Origin: Epinephelus fuscoguttatus
Taxonomy: Eukaryota > Chordata > Actinopteri > Perciformes > Serranidae
NCBI RefSeq assembly: GCF_011397635.1
Contig: NC_064756.1
Coordinates: 32,664,996 to 32,728,995 of the forward strand
Direction of reading: 5' to 3'
DNA length: 64,000 nt
This document shows, in pieces, positions 50,101 through 61,233 of this stretch (positions are counted from its first letter, which is position 1; each line of letters starts with the position of its first letter). A model generated the notes under the pieces. That model did not search any database. It was given only the letters and a program-made list of their open reading frames with translations, and was not told the DNA's origin. Both the position numbers and the translations under genes were made by a program.

Positions 50101-51540
50101 CTTCATTTCAATAAAACCTTTAACTTGTATGTAATTTCTTATGTAAGAAACACATTGTGAAAGTCTTGCAAACCAGCTAAGAATCCTCGTGTGTTATGTT
50201 GTGTTATGAACTCTTCTGCAGCTTCCCTCAGTGATGTAAGCCCTCAAAGGAATACTTCACCCACAAAATGATCATTTGCATATCAATTAGTCGTGCCTTG
50301 TTGCTTTGAATTCCTGAAAAGAAAAAATTTTCTTGCCTCCATGGAAAGTGGTGAACATATTAATTTATTGATTGATTTGGGGACAGCAAAACTACATCAA
50401 ACATGCTTTTACAAACTCTCTCACAACCGGCTTTGAAGAATGTATAGGTAAGTTATATTTCAATTCAGTTTGAGGCAGTAAGGTTGATCTTTGATGTGTC
50501 TGATCTGAGCACTAGTTGCAGCCTTTTCACTCCTGGTGGCTTGTCAACATTATTAACAGTTCGACAATGAATACTGAATTGAGCCATCAAAATTAATTAA
50601 CACTTTTAGTCCTTGAAATTTTGACAGCTTTTGTTCATTGTATCTTTGACAAGCCTAAAAATAGGATAACAAAAGACCATATGAGGGACAGGCCTCTAAT
50701 GTGCACAAGCACAAAATTAAAAATGATAAATTATTTGCTTTTGAAAAAAAAAAAGTACATGTATGTACATGTTTCTCCTTTTATTAACATACCTATTCTG
50801 TGTATGACCGTATTTATCATAGATAATATAACTTTTATGTAATTTTTCTCAAGAGGCTTAGTGCGTTTCTTGTAGCTCAGAAAAATCCCCTGGCCTGTTC
50901 ATGTCTGTAAAGAGGATGAGTCAACTCCCACAGGAATTCCCTTGGTAATTCCCTGAGGAACCCCAGAGGTGTGGGATAACCATTGAGAGGGAGGACCCAG
51001 CTATGTTGGTACATTTAGATTATTTCTTTGAATGCATTAAGATGTGACTATGCCAGTGAGCACAGAAAATAATGGTGGCTATAAAAATACCTCCCTAAAG
51101 GGCAATGAAGAAACAACAAACACAGAAAAGAAAATGGAATATTGAATTGATATGAAAAGAATAAATTAAAAAATGAGAAGCAACTTCATCCCCCAGTGCC
51201 ATGGTAGAAGTCTTCAATTAATGCTGTAATTCTCTCAGAGTCAAAAGTTCAAGCCCAGGTGAGCTTCCCTTGTTGAAGTCCCACCTCCCAGAATCTCGGT
51301 AACCAAGCCCCCTTCAGTCATGTAGCATGCAATGTTCTGATGTTCTTGGAAGACTTGTGCAGTTATCCTATTAAAGGGTTATCTCTGCTTTTGGCTGTGC
51401 CAAGACTTAAAGCTTAAGGTGGTCGTTGCATGAGATTTCCTCAGTGCTGCCAGTGCTCTCTGAGAACACTGTCCTCTCCTGCTCTCAACCTCACCACTGG
51501 CTCTCTGCAGGACTCTGGCCCAAATCAAGCCTCTGAAGGA
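47136..51540. other. c3orf52 3' UTR and intergenic stretch
   Basis: AATAAA at 48438-48443 is a possible polyadenylation signal for the C3orf52 homologue; another AATAAA is near 50110. The remainder is AT-rich with no recognisable gene. One MITE fragment is listed separately. Confidence 0.5.
50246..50490 (+). mobile_element. Palindromic MITE fragment, copy 3
   Basis: aaaggaatacttcacccaca, tgatcatttgcatatcaatt and tgaattcctgaaaag match the left terminus of the copy at 31.7 kb. A right terminus is not evident, so this is a truncated copy. Confidence 0.65.
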
Positions 51541-51543
51541 ATA

Positions 51544-53307
51544 ATGGGCGCCCACAGCTCCAACCTGGATGATCTCATGGAGGAGGACATGCACCACTGG
51601 TACACCAAATTCATGAGGGAGTCTCCGTCGGGGCTCATAACGCTCTTTGAGCTCAAGACTATGCTTGAAATGGGCGGTATGACAGAGGAGGCCAGCAGCT
51701 ATGTGGACCAGGTCTTCTTCACCTTTGATATGGATGGGGTAGGAAAACAGTGTTCTTTCTTGTTCTCAAGTTCTTTCTTTGTCAGGAAAATAATTGTGTG
51801 ATTCCCTTAGTCTGGAAATGATTTGCCAACTGATGAGACAGTTGCTTGATGAATTCCTGATGCATACAAGTTGTTGAAATAATCAAATAATTACACTGGT
51901 ATCATAGAACCAAACTTTGCAGTGAGAAATAAAAGGCTTGTTGCCTTATTTCTGATGGTTTTAAAAGACAGTGTACCATTTTAAAAAGACTGTTCTCTAC
52001 TGTGAGTCCTGACCTCTTTAACCGAGCTTAGGACAAAAGGTCATGCATGATGGGCAGAACATGAATTACAGTAAATATCTGCTATAGTTTCCTCAGCATT
52101 AACCCTATAGTCCTTGCATAGAAATGCATAAATGTTATATGATACAGCTGAAAATCTTAATTGAAATAATACCTTTTGGTGTTGCTGTACAAGCACATGC
52201 ATTGTCCTTCTCCTAACTGTGTCTCTCTGTCTTTTTGCAGGATGGCTATATAGACTTTGTGGAATACATCGCAGCCATCAGTTTGCTACTGAAAGGAGAA
52301 ATTAACCAGAAACTGAAGTGGTACTTCAAGCTCTTTGATCAAGATGGAAATGGGAAAATTGACAAAGATGAATTGGAGACCATATTCAAGGTACACTCTA
52401 ATTTTCTTTAAATGTTCCATAATTAGAGTTCCACATATCTAACAAAGACAGCAGCTAAACGTTTCCTGTATGATAAAGCTTAACAGCTCTTCTCCGAAAG
52501 AGCAGAAATGGGCCATGAACTAGATGTGAGGCCTAATCCAGGGGGCTTCTTACCCAACGCCATGGCTAAATTTGGCCATATTACCTCATTCAGTCACGAA
52601 AGACAGTATAGAGTAATCATCCTACAGATTACATGACACCTTTCTCCCTTGTCACCATTATATTAATAATTGTAGGAAATTACACTTTTTATCAGTTAAG
52701 TGGTATCAGCAGTCCTTTAAGACTCAGTAGGAGGTGGAGTAGGACCAGTATATAGCTTTTCTCACTCACTAAGTCTCCTGTTTAGTTTTTGCATTCAGCA
52801 GCTGCCATGTTTTATTTAAGTGATAGGCCTTTGCAAGTATCAGTATAACAAACAATGAACCATGTAAATTCTTTTAGGCTATTCAAGATATCACCAGAAG
52901 CTACGACATCCCCCCAGATGAGATTGTGACTCTTATATATGAGAAGATTGATGTCAACGGAGAAGGTGAGGAATGTTTTATTTACTTTATTAGCGCTGAA
53001 CATAAAAAGTGTTCTTGGTTAGAAATAATGTCACCATGACTTGTCCAGCCTTGCATGAGTATGAGGCATCAATAAACATTCTAGCTGGGAAAAATAATAA
53101 TACCCATTTCTGTCAGACAATGTTTAAAATACGCTGATGCCATTTTCATCTTTCCTGCTTCTGTCCGCAGGCGAGCTCACACTGGAGGAGTTCATCAGTG
53201 GAGTCAGGGATCATCCCGACATCATGGAAATGCTCACCAAGATGATGGATCTTACCAATGTCCTGGAAATTATTCTTAAAGGCCAACAGAGGAAAGCTGT
53301 AAACTGA
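51544..53307 (+). CDS. guca1c: Guanylate cyclase-activating protein, GCAP3 type
   Basis: Four coding exons, 51544-51738, 52241-52390, 52878-52965 and 53171-53307, give 189 residues, the usual GCAP length. The Met-Gly start (MGAHSSNL) supplies the N-myristoylation glycine and decides the start, although the frame is open to another ATG at 51430. There are four EF-hand units. The first is degenerate ([16 protein letters not shown]). The others have full calcium loops: [24 protein letters not shown] and [26 protein letters not shown] is a GCAP signature. GCAPs activate photoreceptor membrane guanylate cyclase when calcium falls after light and inhibit it when calcium is high. The GCAP3/guca1c subtype is inferred from overall resemblance and from C3orf52 as neighbour (both on human 3q13). 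Confidence 0.9.
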
Positions 53308-54228
53308 ATTAACAATGAACAAGATGGATTGTGTGGAGAATTCTTTTTGGAGGGTTTTCAGCATGCAGCAGTGTTGAGAGAAGAGTGTTTGTGCTTGACT
53401 GGTGAAGAGCCAAGTCCCAGCTCAAACTGCACAGATTGAACTGAATGGATTGACTGAGCAGGCCCACGCAGACATGATCTCTCTCTGTGTGTGTGCCACC
53501 GGAGGGAAGCAGGGGATTTGTCCTCTTCCCTCAGCTTGCGCTTGCACATTCCTTCAGCGGTGGCCCTTCAGTTTTGATAAGTTTTCAGACGTTTTTACTG
53601 GTGATGTGTTTGGAGAGTCTCGGTGACGGGAGGCCCATCTGCTCTCAGGTTCCCATCATGATTCGAGGAGACGGCACAAAGCGAGGTGGATAGATCGCTT
53701 TGATTTACCTTGTTAAGAGCTTACTGAGCCGGAAATATTGTATGGGACTTTTGGTTCACAGTACTGTCAGGCACAAGAAGACAACTGCCAAACTGGTAGT
53801 GAATGTTTTACAAAACTTCAGTACAGAAAGCACTTCCTATGGCATCTATGACATTATTACAGCATTTGGGTGTTAACCTATTAACATGTTAACATCTAAA
53901 ACACTTAATGAGATTGATTGTTCTGTGTTTTGTGTTGTTGCACATGTAGGATCTGCATGAAAGCAATGCTGATGCTTGTAGAAAAACTGGATGGTAGCTG
54001 AAGATCCATGTCGTGGGTGAATGTAAAAAAAGAAATTGCATGAATTTAGTATATTTTACAATAATTAAGTTTGCAATGTTGCCTTAAAATCAATACAATG
54101 TTTTTGTTAAACTCTTTTTGTCTTTTGTTCTCTCAATAATCTTGACCCTGGCAGTTTATGGTTTAAAGCAGACCTTTAGGTCATGCGCATCCAGATGATG
54201 AACACTAACTGCTGGACAAGCGATCATG
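53308..54228 (+). other. guca1c: guca1c 3' UTR and intergenic
   Basis: Non-coding sequence after the guca1c stop. I see no canonical AATAAA; AATACA at about 54092 is a weak candidate signal. Confidence 0.45.
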
Positions 54229-54718
54229 CCACTAGACTATGCTCCCATGAATATATATTTCATCAGACTGGTATGATGAAGAACCTTAAGTTCAGCACCT
54301 CACCTCAGTGGCGATTAAATTTATATTTATGGGAGTATACGCTAGTGTGCGGACTCTTGTTTTTCCATCCAAAGCAGACCATTGTCACAAGGATGCAGGG
54401 GGCATAAAACCTATTCACATTCATCACTCTCTGATCTGCTTGATCATGAGAGAAGTTCTACATTAAACATAAAATGGAAGCATATGCATGGTGTCCAAAT
54501 AACTTGTCTCCAACTGCAAACATAGTGTATGTCACTGTGTGAAAATCCATTTTAAATTAAACCTTATCCAAAGAGCAGCTATCATTCTCTAAACAGTTAT
54601 CCTTGTCTTTTTAAGTGATAAAAATCTAGTCTTTTGTTTTCAGGGTGGTGCTTGGCTCCTCTTCTGAACTAGTCTGCCAAGGGACAGACTGTCTGCAGAG
54701 CTTTCATTTCCATTTGTG
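54229..54718 (+). repeat. Block B, copy 1, upstream of thrsp
   Basis: Direct repeat of 56720-57246. Shared words in the same order include ccactagact, gctcccatgaatatatattt, cacctcacctcagtgg, tcatcactctctgatctgct, gcatatgcatggtgtccaaa, agcagctatcat, gtgcttggctcctcttctga and gccaagggacagactgtctg. Copies differ by scattered substitutions and small indels. No ORF. Confidence 0.9.
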
Positions 54719-55275
54719 CACAAAATACCAGAGCTCTTCTCAAACATGAAAGATCCTTATTATCAGCCATCATTTAGTTTTTGAGGGGAACCAGACATAC
54801 AAACAATTGTTTGCACCCAAGCCCATCTGGACCTCTCCGTCATTTTTGAGATTATTTGAGGATAACTTAATTTTCTTTTAAAGATCAGTTTTCCAAGTTC
54901 TCTTTGCCTTTGCAGTATTATGTGCAAACAGACAACAGAAGAACCAGGAGTTCATGTCTCTAAGATAACCTGCAAATACAAACACAGCTGACCTTGGTTT
55001 AATAATTAGTCTTTTTTGTTTGGTTAAAATTTGACATCCCTCTCCTGATTTTTGAACTTCAATTAATAAATACAAAATCATGTTAGCCCCTTGTACAGAG
55101 GATATTCAAACAAAATGGTCTGCATGGTTAATGATTTATCGGATGTTCATTTTGTTCCACACCAGTCAGATATTGTTATGACCCCGGAGGAATTACAGGT
55201 TGTGTAAATCAAATAAAGATAAGAGTTTGACTCCACATAGCACTCAAAGCGTTCCTAAAAGTATCGGCTGATGTA
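54719..55275. other. thrsp upstream region
   Basis: No coding feature. The stretch leads into the compact thrsp promoter and may hold more distal control sites that I cannot name. Confidence 0.4.
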
Positions 55276-55285
55276 ATTACGTAAC
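55276..55285. promoter_or_regulatory. thrsp: Perfect D-box (PAR bZIP / NFIL3 site)
   Basis: attacgtaac fits the palindromic consensus RTTAYGTAAY bound by DBP, TEF, HLF and the repressor NFIL3. It lies 30 bp upstream of the TATA box of thrsp, a position where it could act directly on transcription. Confidence 0.6.
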
Positions 55286-55314
55286 TGCCCAGATCGACCC
55301 ACCTGTGCTCATCA

Positions 55315-55320
55315 TATAAA
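55315..55320 (+). promoter_or_regulatory. thrsp: thrsp TATA box
   Basis: TATAAA in atcatataaattcacc lies 99 bp upstream of the thrsp start codon. Transcription should start near 55345, giving a 5' UTR of about 75 nt. Confidence 0.75.
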
Positions 55321-55418
55321 TTCACCACTATCTGCTCTCATGGCTTTGCACTGCACACTGCTTCCTATACTGTCAGCCACCACAGCACAGGAACAGCTAA
55401 CCACATCCAACTGGAACC

Positions 55419-55835
55419 ATGCAGTCTGCCGAAGCCAAATTCAACAAAAACAGCCTGCTCTTGGCTCTGAGGCGATACAGCTCAGCTGTTAGCGACATGG
55501 AGCAGACCATCCTCCTGCCGAGCCTGCTGCGAGATGTACCCTCTGATGAGGCGTGGGACTGTGAAGCAGCAGAGGAGTCCTGCAGAGACCTGTATGGCAC
55601 CTATCAGCTGCTCAAAGCCATAAGAAACACCGTGGAGAGCAACCTGGGTCTCCTGGATGACCACAAGTCCAAGAACACAGTGCTCAACAAGACCCTGGAG
55701 CCTCTCTTGGACACAGATCCTGAAGGTCTCTTCCGCTTCCACCTGACAGGACTGTTTTCTGTGATGATTGACCTCACCAAGAAGACTCAAAGCCTCACAG
55801 AGAAATATATGGACATCATTGGAGTGGCAAATTAG
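55419..55835 (+). CDS. thrsp: THRSP / Spot14 lipogenic regulator
   Basis: A single uninterrupted 138-codon frame. The N-terminal block MEQTILLPSLLRDVPSDE matches MEQVVMIPSLLRDV of human Spot14 and MDQTVMVPSLLRDV of MID1IP1. LYGTYQLLKAIRNTVE matches the LYTYFTMLKAI helix. The C-terminal helix FRFHLTGLFSVMIDLTKKTQSLTEKYMDIIG ends the family fold. The short middle loop and start MQSAEAKFNKNSLL favour THRSP over MID1IP1. Spot14 forms dimers, or heterodimers with MIG12/MID1IP1, and tunes acetyl-CoA carboxylase and lipogenesis in liver and fat; transcription responds to thyroid hormone, diet and time of day. The neighbour ndufc2 is the same as in humans (11q14). AATAAA at 55964-55969 is the likely polyadenylation signal. 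Confidence 0.93.
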   Translation: MQSAEAKFNKNSLLLALRRYSSAVSDMEQTILLPSLLRDVPSDEAWDCEAAEESCRDLYGTYQLLKAIRNTVESNLGLLDDHKSKNTVLNKTLEPLLDTDPEGLFRFHLTGLFSVMIDLTKKTQSLTEKYMDIIGVAN

Positions 55836-56195
55836 AAACATGTAAGATACATGGACATAAAGCAAAATACCTGGTGTTTGTAAAAGTGCTGTGGCAAAGT
55901 CATCTGAACATCCCAAATGTCCGCACTGTTTGCACTCAGTGACTTCTAACTTAATGAAAATGGAATAAACGTGCATTGTCAATACTGATCAATTTGATCT
56001 CTTCATTTGCTGACTGTTATAGTCTCTTGGAAACTGTGGTTTAAGAGTATGGCAAATGTTGACTGATTAAATGATCATGAAAAAACAGAGCATTGTTCTA
56101 GGCTTGATTTATGCCCAAACACACAAACTCATCATGCTTGTTGTTTTAACTTATCAGGAAAATTTCAGTCACATCATTTTGACTTTGGGTATTTT

Positions 56196-56201
56196 TTTAT
56201 T
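56196..56201 (-). promoter_or_regulatory. ndufc2: ndufc2 polyadenylation signal
   Basis: AATAAA on the minus strand lies about 115 nt past the ndufc2 stop. The convergent thrsp signal is at 55964-55969, so the two transcripts end only about 200 bp apart. Confidence 0.6.
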
Positions 56202-56315
56202 TACATAATTATATTTAACACAATAAAGATTTCACAAAAAGCCCACTCAGGACAGATGGTAGTCTGTAGGTGTTTTCTCTCCCCCTCCCTCTTCCATCTC
56301 ACCAGCCGCAGACAC

Positions 56316-58576
56316 TTAGCGCACAGGATGGAAAGGCTCAACAATCTCTGCAAAGGTCTTTTTCTCTGGTGAGACAAAACAAAGAGAAGAAAATGATTAC
56401 ACACATGCAAAGGTCACAGTGTTTTAGATGTATCTGTGAAGACGTGTGTATTGAACTTTAAAAGCTTCATATCCTAATATCCACCATGTGTTAAGATTCT
56501 GGTCTTTTATCACCATATGATGGTGGTGGTGATAGGTTAATGTGTAAGAGAATAACAGTCCATTCAAAAACACAAAGTAATAAAAATATTCTGTATAAGA
56601 AATTAAATTATATTCATACAGAGCACTGCATGCACCTGTTATTAAATAATCAGGTAACAGCCCTGCAGTTCCTTCTGAACTGACAAGAGATCATGCAAAA
56701 GACGGAAAAACAAAGTTCACCACTAGACTGTGCTCCCATGAATATATATTTTATCAGACTGATATGATGAAGAACATTAAGCTTATCACCTCACCTCAGT
56801 GGTGATTAAATTAAATTCATATTCATGGGAGTATACTCTAAGGTGTAGGCTGTTTTTCCATTCAAAGCAGACCACTGTCAAAAGGATGCAGGGGTTATAA
56901 AATGTGTTCAAAATCATCACTCTCTGATCTGCTTAATTATGAGAGGAATTCTACAATATTTTAATATAAAAACTAACTATAAATGTAAAATGCATGGCAA
57001 GCATATGCATGGTGTCCAAAATAACCTGTTTCCAACTACAAACATACTGTAAATCACTGTGTGAAAATACATTTTTTAAATTGAACCTTATCTCAAGAGC
57101 AGCTATCATACTCTAAACAATTAAAACTTGATTTTTTTAAGTGACAACAAACTAGTCTTTTGTGTTCAGGGTAGTGCTTGGCTCCTCTTCTGAACCAGTC
57201 TGCCAAGGGACAGACTGTCTGCAGAGCTTTCATTTCCATTTGCGTGCAATAATATTTACCATGATTTAGGATTCTGGTCTGTTATCACCATATGATTGCT
57301 CATAGTGATGATAGTTAAATGTGCAATAGCACAACAGACCATTTAAAAACACAAAGTAACAAAAAAAATAATCCTGAATAAGAAAATAAAATATATTCAT
57401 TCAGTGCACTGCATAAATCTGTCTTACCAGATAACAGCCATGCAGTTCCTTCTTAAAAAAAACTGCTCAACTGTGCTTAAGAAAAATCAACCTGATAACT
57501 ATCATGCCACAAATTTTCATGAAGAAACAATCAGTGACCTTACTGCACAGACAGGTGGATGAAGTGGGACTTATCAGTGTCCCTCCTGAGACTTTAAGCA
57601 AATGATTATTGAGAAACACGCATAGAGCATTATGAGCACAGCTATACTGATGTGTTCTTCTGTCTTCTCCTGTTTGAGCAAGAGCTCTGAAAATTCACTC
57701 ACCCTTTGGTGCAAACTCCTCCGGGTGGAGTCTGATATACTCGTTCATATCACGATCCAGTCTGGCATAAGTGTAATTTTCATATTTAGTTAGGTGGTAG
57801 CCGATAAACCAACCGATTGTTGCCAACAGGACTTGTCGGTGGACACCTAAAAAAGGAAAATAATACAGATGACGATTTTTTTTGGCACATAGCATGAAAG
57901 CACAACAATATAAGCTTTGCACTGAAAGCAAAAATAAATCTTTCATTGAAATTAACAAGCATCCTAGAATATACAAATCAAAACTAGGAGGAAAACGTTT
58001 TAGAAAGTTATATTGAGATATTTTTCTCACCAGGGCACCTGTTGCTGAAAGTAAGAACAGTTCAAAACTGGAGTATACAAATAAACAAAGCATAAATAGC
58101 CTATAGCCTATCAGATTGAATATGCAGTTTAGATTAAAAACGGCCTCGAGCCCTCACTTCATAGTTTGTCTGCTATTATTTACCATTTAATTTGAGACAT
58201 ATGAAACGAGAGGAAACACAGGTAGGTAACCACACACTTTAAGCTAACACAATAAATATGTCATAAGTTATTACTCTGCTATGAAACAACATGTTGGCTC
58301 TTTACCAGTGCACCATCTCAGGGTAGGTTTTTTTTTTTTTTTTTATATTTTCTGATTAAATGTCGCATACGCTTTAAAGGAGAGTCCACCTCAGCAGACA
58401 GGATAAAGTCTGACAGGCAGCTAGCAAACATGCTAACCTGATTTTAGCGGCGGCCTGTGGTTGATGGCGTTATGAAGCATCGCGGAGCACCAGCCTATAC
58501 CGGCCAGCCACACCGAGCTCCTGTTGACGATCCCCGGAGGGGGGAGAGACTTCGCCTCGTCTGGTACCAGCCCCAT
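56316..58576 (-). CDS. ndufc2: NADH dehydrogenase (complex I) subunit C2 (B14.5b)
   Basis: Three minus-strand coding exons, 58576-58438, 57846-57703 and 56365-56316, total 333 nt and 110 residues. The start reads MGLVPDEAKSLPPPGIVNRS, matching FLPDEARSLPPPKLTDPR of human NDUFC2. Exon 2 has VHRQVLLATIGWFIGYHLTK and YENYTYARLDRDMNEYIRLH (human YLYAVRDREMFGYMKLH). Exon 3 ends KKTFAEIVEPFHPVR (human KKTYGEIFEKFHPIR). Two hydrophobic segments anchor this accessory subunit in the mitochondrial inner membrane, in the membrane arm of complex I. Donors and acceptors are GT-AG on the minus strand. It is convergent with thrsp and divergent from rab30. Intron 2 contains the A-B-A repeat array. Confidence 0.95.
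56475..56677 (+). repeat. Block A, copy 1, in ndufc2 intron 2
   Basis: Direct repeat of 57249-57454. Shared words are agattctggtcttttatcac/aggattctggtctgttatcac, ccatatgat, aaaacacaaagtaa, gcactgcat and ctgcagttccttct/atgcagttccttct. It abuts block B copy 2. Confidence 0.85.
56720..57246 (+). repeat. Block B, copy 2, in ndufc2 intron 2
   Basis: Same orientation as the copy at 54229-54718, about 2.5 kb away across thrsp. It lies between the two A blocks. The most conserved part is the last 70 bp (gcttggctcctcttctgaac ... tttcatttccatttg). Confidence 0.9.
57249..57454 (+). repeat. Block A, copy 2, in ndufc2 intron 2
   Basis: Direct repeat of 56475-56677 at a period of about 774 bp. It follows block B copy 2 immediately. 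Confidence 0.85.
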
Positions 58577-59102
58577 GGCGACAAATTTCCACTTAAACTG
58601 AGGAATTTAAGTGACCTCCCGTCTGCCTGCCTTGTTAGCTATCACCTCCTGTAGGAAGTCAAGGGCATGGTGTGTAACCGAATAAAACGTCCGGGTACAT
58701 CAAATGAGAAGCGCTTCAGTTCCGCCTGCCCTGTATCCTAGCAACGCACGAAGCCCCAGATGGTAAAACTTTACATTTAGCAATGAAAATGATTACTATT
58801 CAATGACATTACATTGATTAGATTTTTAAATATAGAATCACATACACATAACACTGTTATCCACGTATTTTAAAGAGTACAGAACACTACATCAAATGAA
58901 GCTCTCTGCAAGTTACTGGGCTATTACTAAGCTTGATACTAACATTAGGCAATTTTGGTATCTAGCCAGCTTTTTCTTTAGAATTATTATTCATTACAGT
59001 GGGCTAACTAATGCAGGCTTGGTGAGTAATGTGGCCGCATTTGCCATGTAAGGTTGTACTGATGGTCAGTGGTGTTGTAGTGGGGTAAAATGGGACTATG
59101 TC

Positions 59103-59137
<35 letters not shown>

Positions 59138-59735
59138 TTCTAACATTCATAATAATAAATTAACAGAAGCTGCAAAACATTGCTATGGCCCTTGAGTAAT
59201 GAGAACTTGAAGGATGTCCCTTTTTTTAAGTCATTGCCTCATGATTATCATAACTCTGTACTGTATGTGGTGCAGCTAATATAGGCTACATTAAGATTTC
59301 TAACAATGACCATCCTATATTGCATATATAAAGTGTGAAAGTGTGAAATGTAATGGAGTAAATGCATAACATTTAACACAGTATAAATGTTTACATCTTG
59401 AATTGTCTGCTTCATCAGACTTTAACATGATATCTATCTGACTTATTTTATATTCATGTTTTCATGCATTCTTTTAATTCTTTGCATGCTTTTATGTTTT
59501 TCTATTTTAGTGGCCATTTTAACACCTGGCCTGTGAACAACAGTTGAAAATTAGCCTTTATCTGACACTAATACATCTACAGTAATATTTATTAATGTGC
59601 ACTGCCCCTATAGAAATGAAATCAGAAATTAAATAAATAAAAATACTTAAGTTCAGCTCCTTATAATAGCACTTAAGTGTAATACTTGAGTAGATGTACT
59701 GGGTTACTTTGCATGTGCGCTGATGACATCATTGA
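58577..59735. other. Divergent ndufc2-rab30 intergenic region
   Basis: No gene. It contains the ndufc2 promoter side (GC-richer to about 58760), a GT microsatellite at 59107-59135, and at about 59640-59705 a fragment of the aagtaaaa-rich repeat family (tacttaagttcagctcctta, acttgagtagatgtactggg). Confidence 0.6.
59107..59135. repeat. (GT)n microsatellite
   Basis: A pure alternating GT tract. Confidence 0.95.
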
Positions 59736-59739
59736 GTGC

Positions 59740-59910
59740 AGTCTTCCTCCTCCTCCTCGTCCTCCTCCTCTATGAGACAGGCTGCTGCTGAGCTGCTGAG
59801 GATACACAGCCAGAGGAATTATGCCCTGCCCAGCAGTGGCTTTGCCTATTTGATGAGGTGACCTATGCATACCAAGTAGTTGTAAGTCCGGGGAGATCCC
59901 CGTGTTTTTG
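59740..59910 (+). promoter_or_regulatory. rab30: Possible rab30 5' UTR exon
   Basis: A tcctcc-rich stretch leads to two perfect gtaagt donors, at about 59882 and 59911, upstream of the AG acceptor at 61226-61227 that precedes the rab30 start codon by 6 nt. A non-coding first exon must exist upstream of that acceptor and this is the best candidate. The transcription start is not determined. Confidence 0.4.
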
Positions 59911-61227
59911 GTAAGTGCAAACTCTCTCCACACTCTCTCCAGGCTGACTGACATGTTTCTCTCCTGCATCTGCACATAGTGGCAAAATGGCTAGAGTCGC
60001 ACGGTAGCTGCTAGTTGCTACTGTTGCTAGCTTCGCCCTAATAGCTCTCAGCTCAGGCTGCAAATGTGGCATTAATAGGACGAAATGTGTCGTTAACTCA
60101 GATCGAGCCTGTGCAGGATGATATAATGTTACTTTGCGTTATAAAACAAGATAAAATGGCGAAGAAGGAAATGCGACGCAGGGAACAATTCATATGGACG
60201 CGCTTTCAATTGAATTAGACCTTAAAATAGGGCTCATTGTATCCAGGCTGGCATTCAGGGATTCACGTAGTCTTGAAGCAACAGTTTGATCCTTAATAAT
60301 GTTCCTTTTTATTATGAGATATTTAGTTTTTACGCACGTACAGGCCCGAGTCTCCGTGCTGGCACCGGAGCAGATGTAACGGTGCAGCAGAGAATACTAA
60401 AACTGTTTATTACAACCCCTGTTTACATGCATGTTACACCAGGACACTGACTGGAGACACAGAGATCCATCAGGTCGGCTACACATCTGCGTTTTATCTT
60501 GCAGATTATTTTCCAGATTATGTTCCAGCAGTGTTTTCAGCTTCCGCGGCTCCATTATTCCCCAAAAGTGATGCACGGACCCTGAAACTGCGCTATGCAC
60601 GAAATATTAGGGATCTCGCGTTGTGCACACAGCCTGTCATATGATGTGAAAATAGGGAAAATGATTGAGAAGTGAAACAGGAGAAGAGATAGAAATATTT
60701 CCTCTGTGTGTTCCTCCGTGTCCTCATGTTGTTGTTCTCAAAGTTCAGAGTGTCCTCAGTGTAAGAGGCCTCAATGATGGAGCAGCTAGGATAGCATGTG
60801 ATTTAATTAAATGTGTAGATTATCATTTTTATGAATACCAGAGATAGGGAGGTACAACTATGTCACAGAGTTGAGGAACTTTTGGTTTGAGTAATTAGTC
60901 AGCAAATATTGTACAATTTATTTGCGGAACTGAGTTACATCTGAAATCAAATTTACACACCTAAGATCCAAACCAGTGCATTTTAAACTCACAATTCCTC
61001 CTATTTGTGTCAGTGAAGATTATTCAAGTCAGATGTCAGCTGTGATCTCTCCCGGGGATGCTGGCCTTTATGCCACTTTCACAACTCTTTGGTTTCCTCA
61101 TCATCTTCACCGTCTGTCTTCAGGACTTTTCAGGATTGTGCCACTTGCATCGACTTAATCTAATGCATTGATTTCATGTGAATGCATTTACTAACCACCA
61201 GTTTTCGTGTGTCTTTATTCTTCACAG
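59911..61227 (+). other. rab30: Proposed rab30 5' intron
   Basis: CpG-bearing sequence to about 60620, then AT-rich sequence, with no coding exon recognised. Part of the promoter may extend into it. Confidence 0.4.
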
Positions 61228-61233
61228 TTTAGC

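Noticed and set aside
55482-55982. A 166-codon minus-strand ORF over thrsp
   Set aside because: It is antisense to the thrsp coding exon and has no recognisable domain.
59645-59705. Part of the rab30 promoter
   Set aside because: The words match the aagtaaaa-rich dispersed repeat also seen at 20.8 and 27.4 kb.
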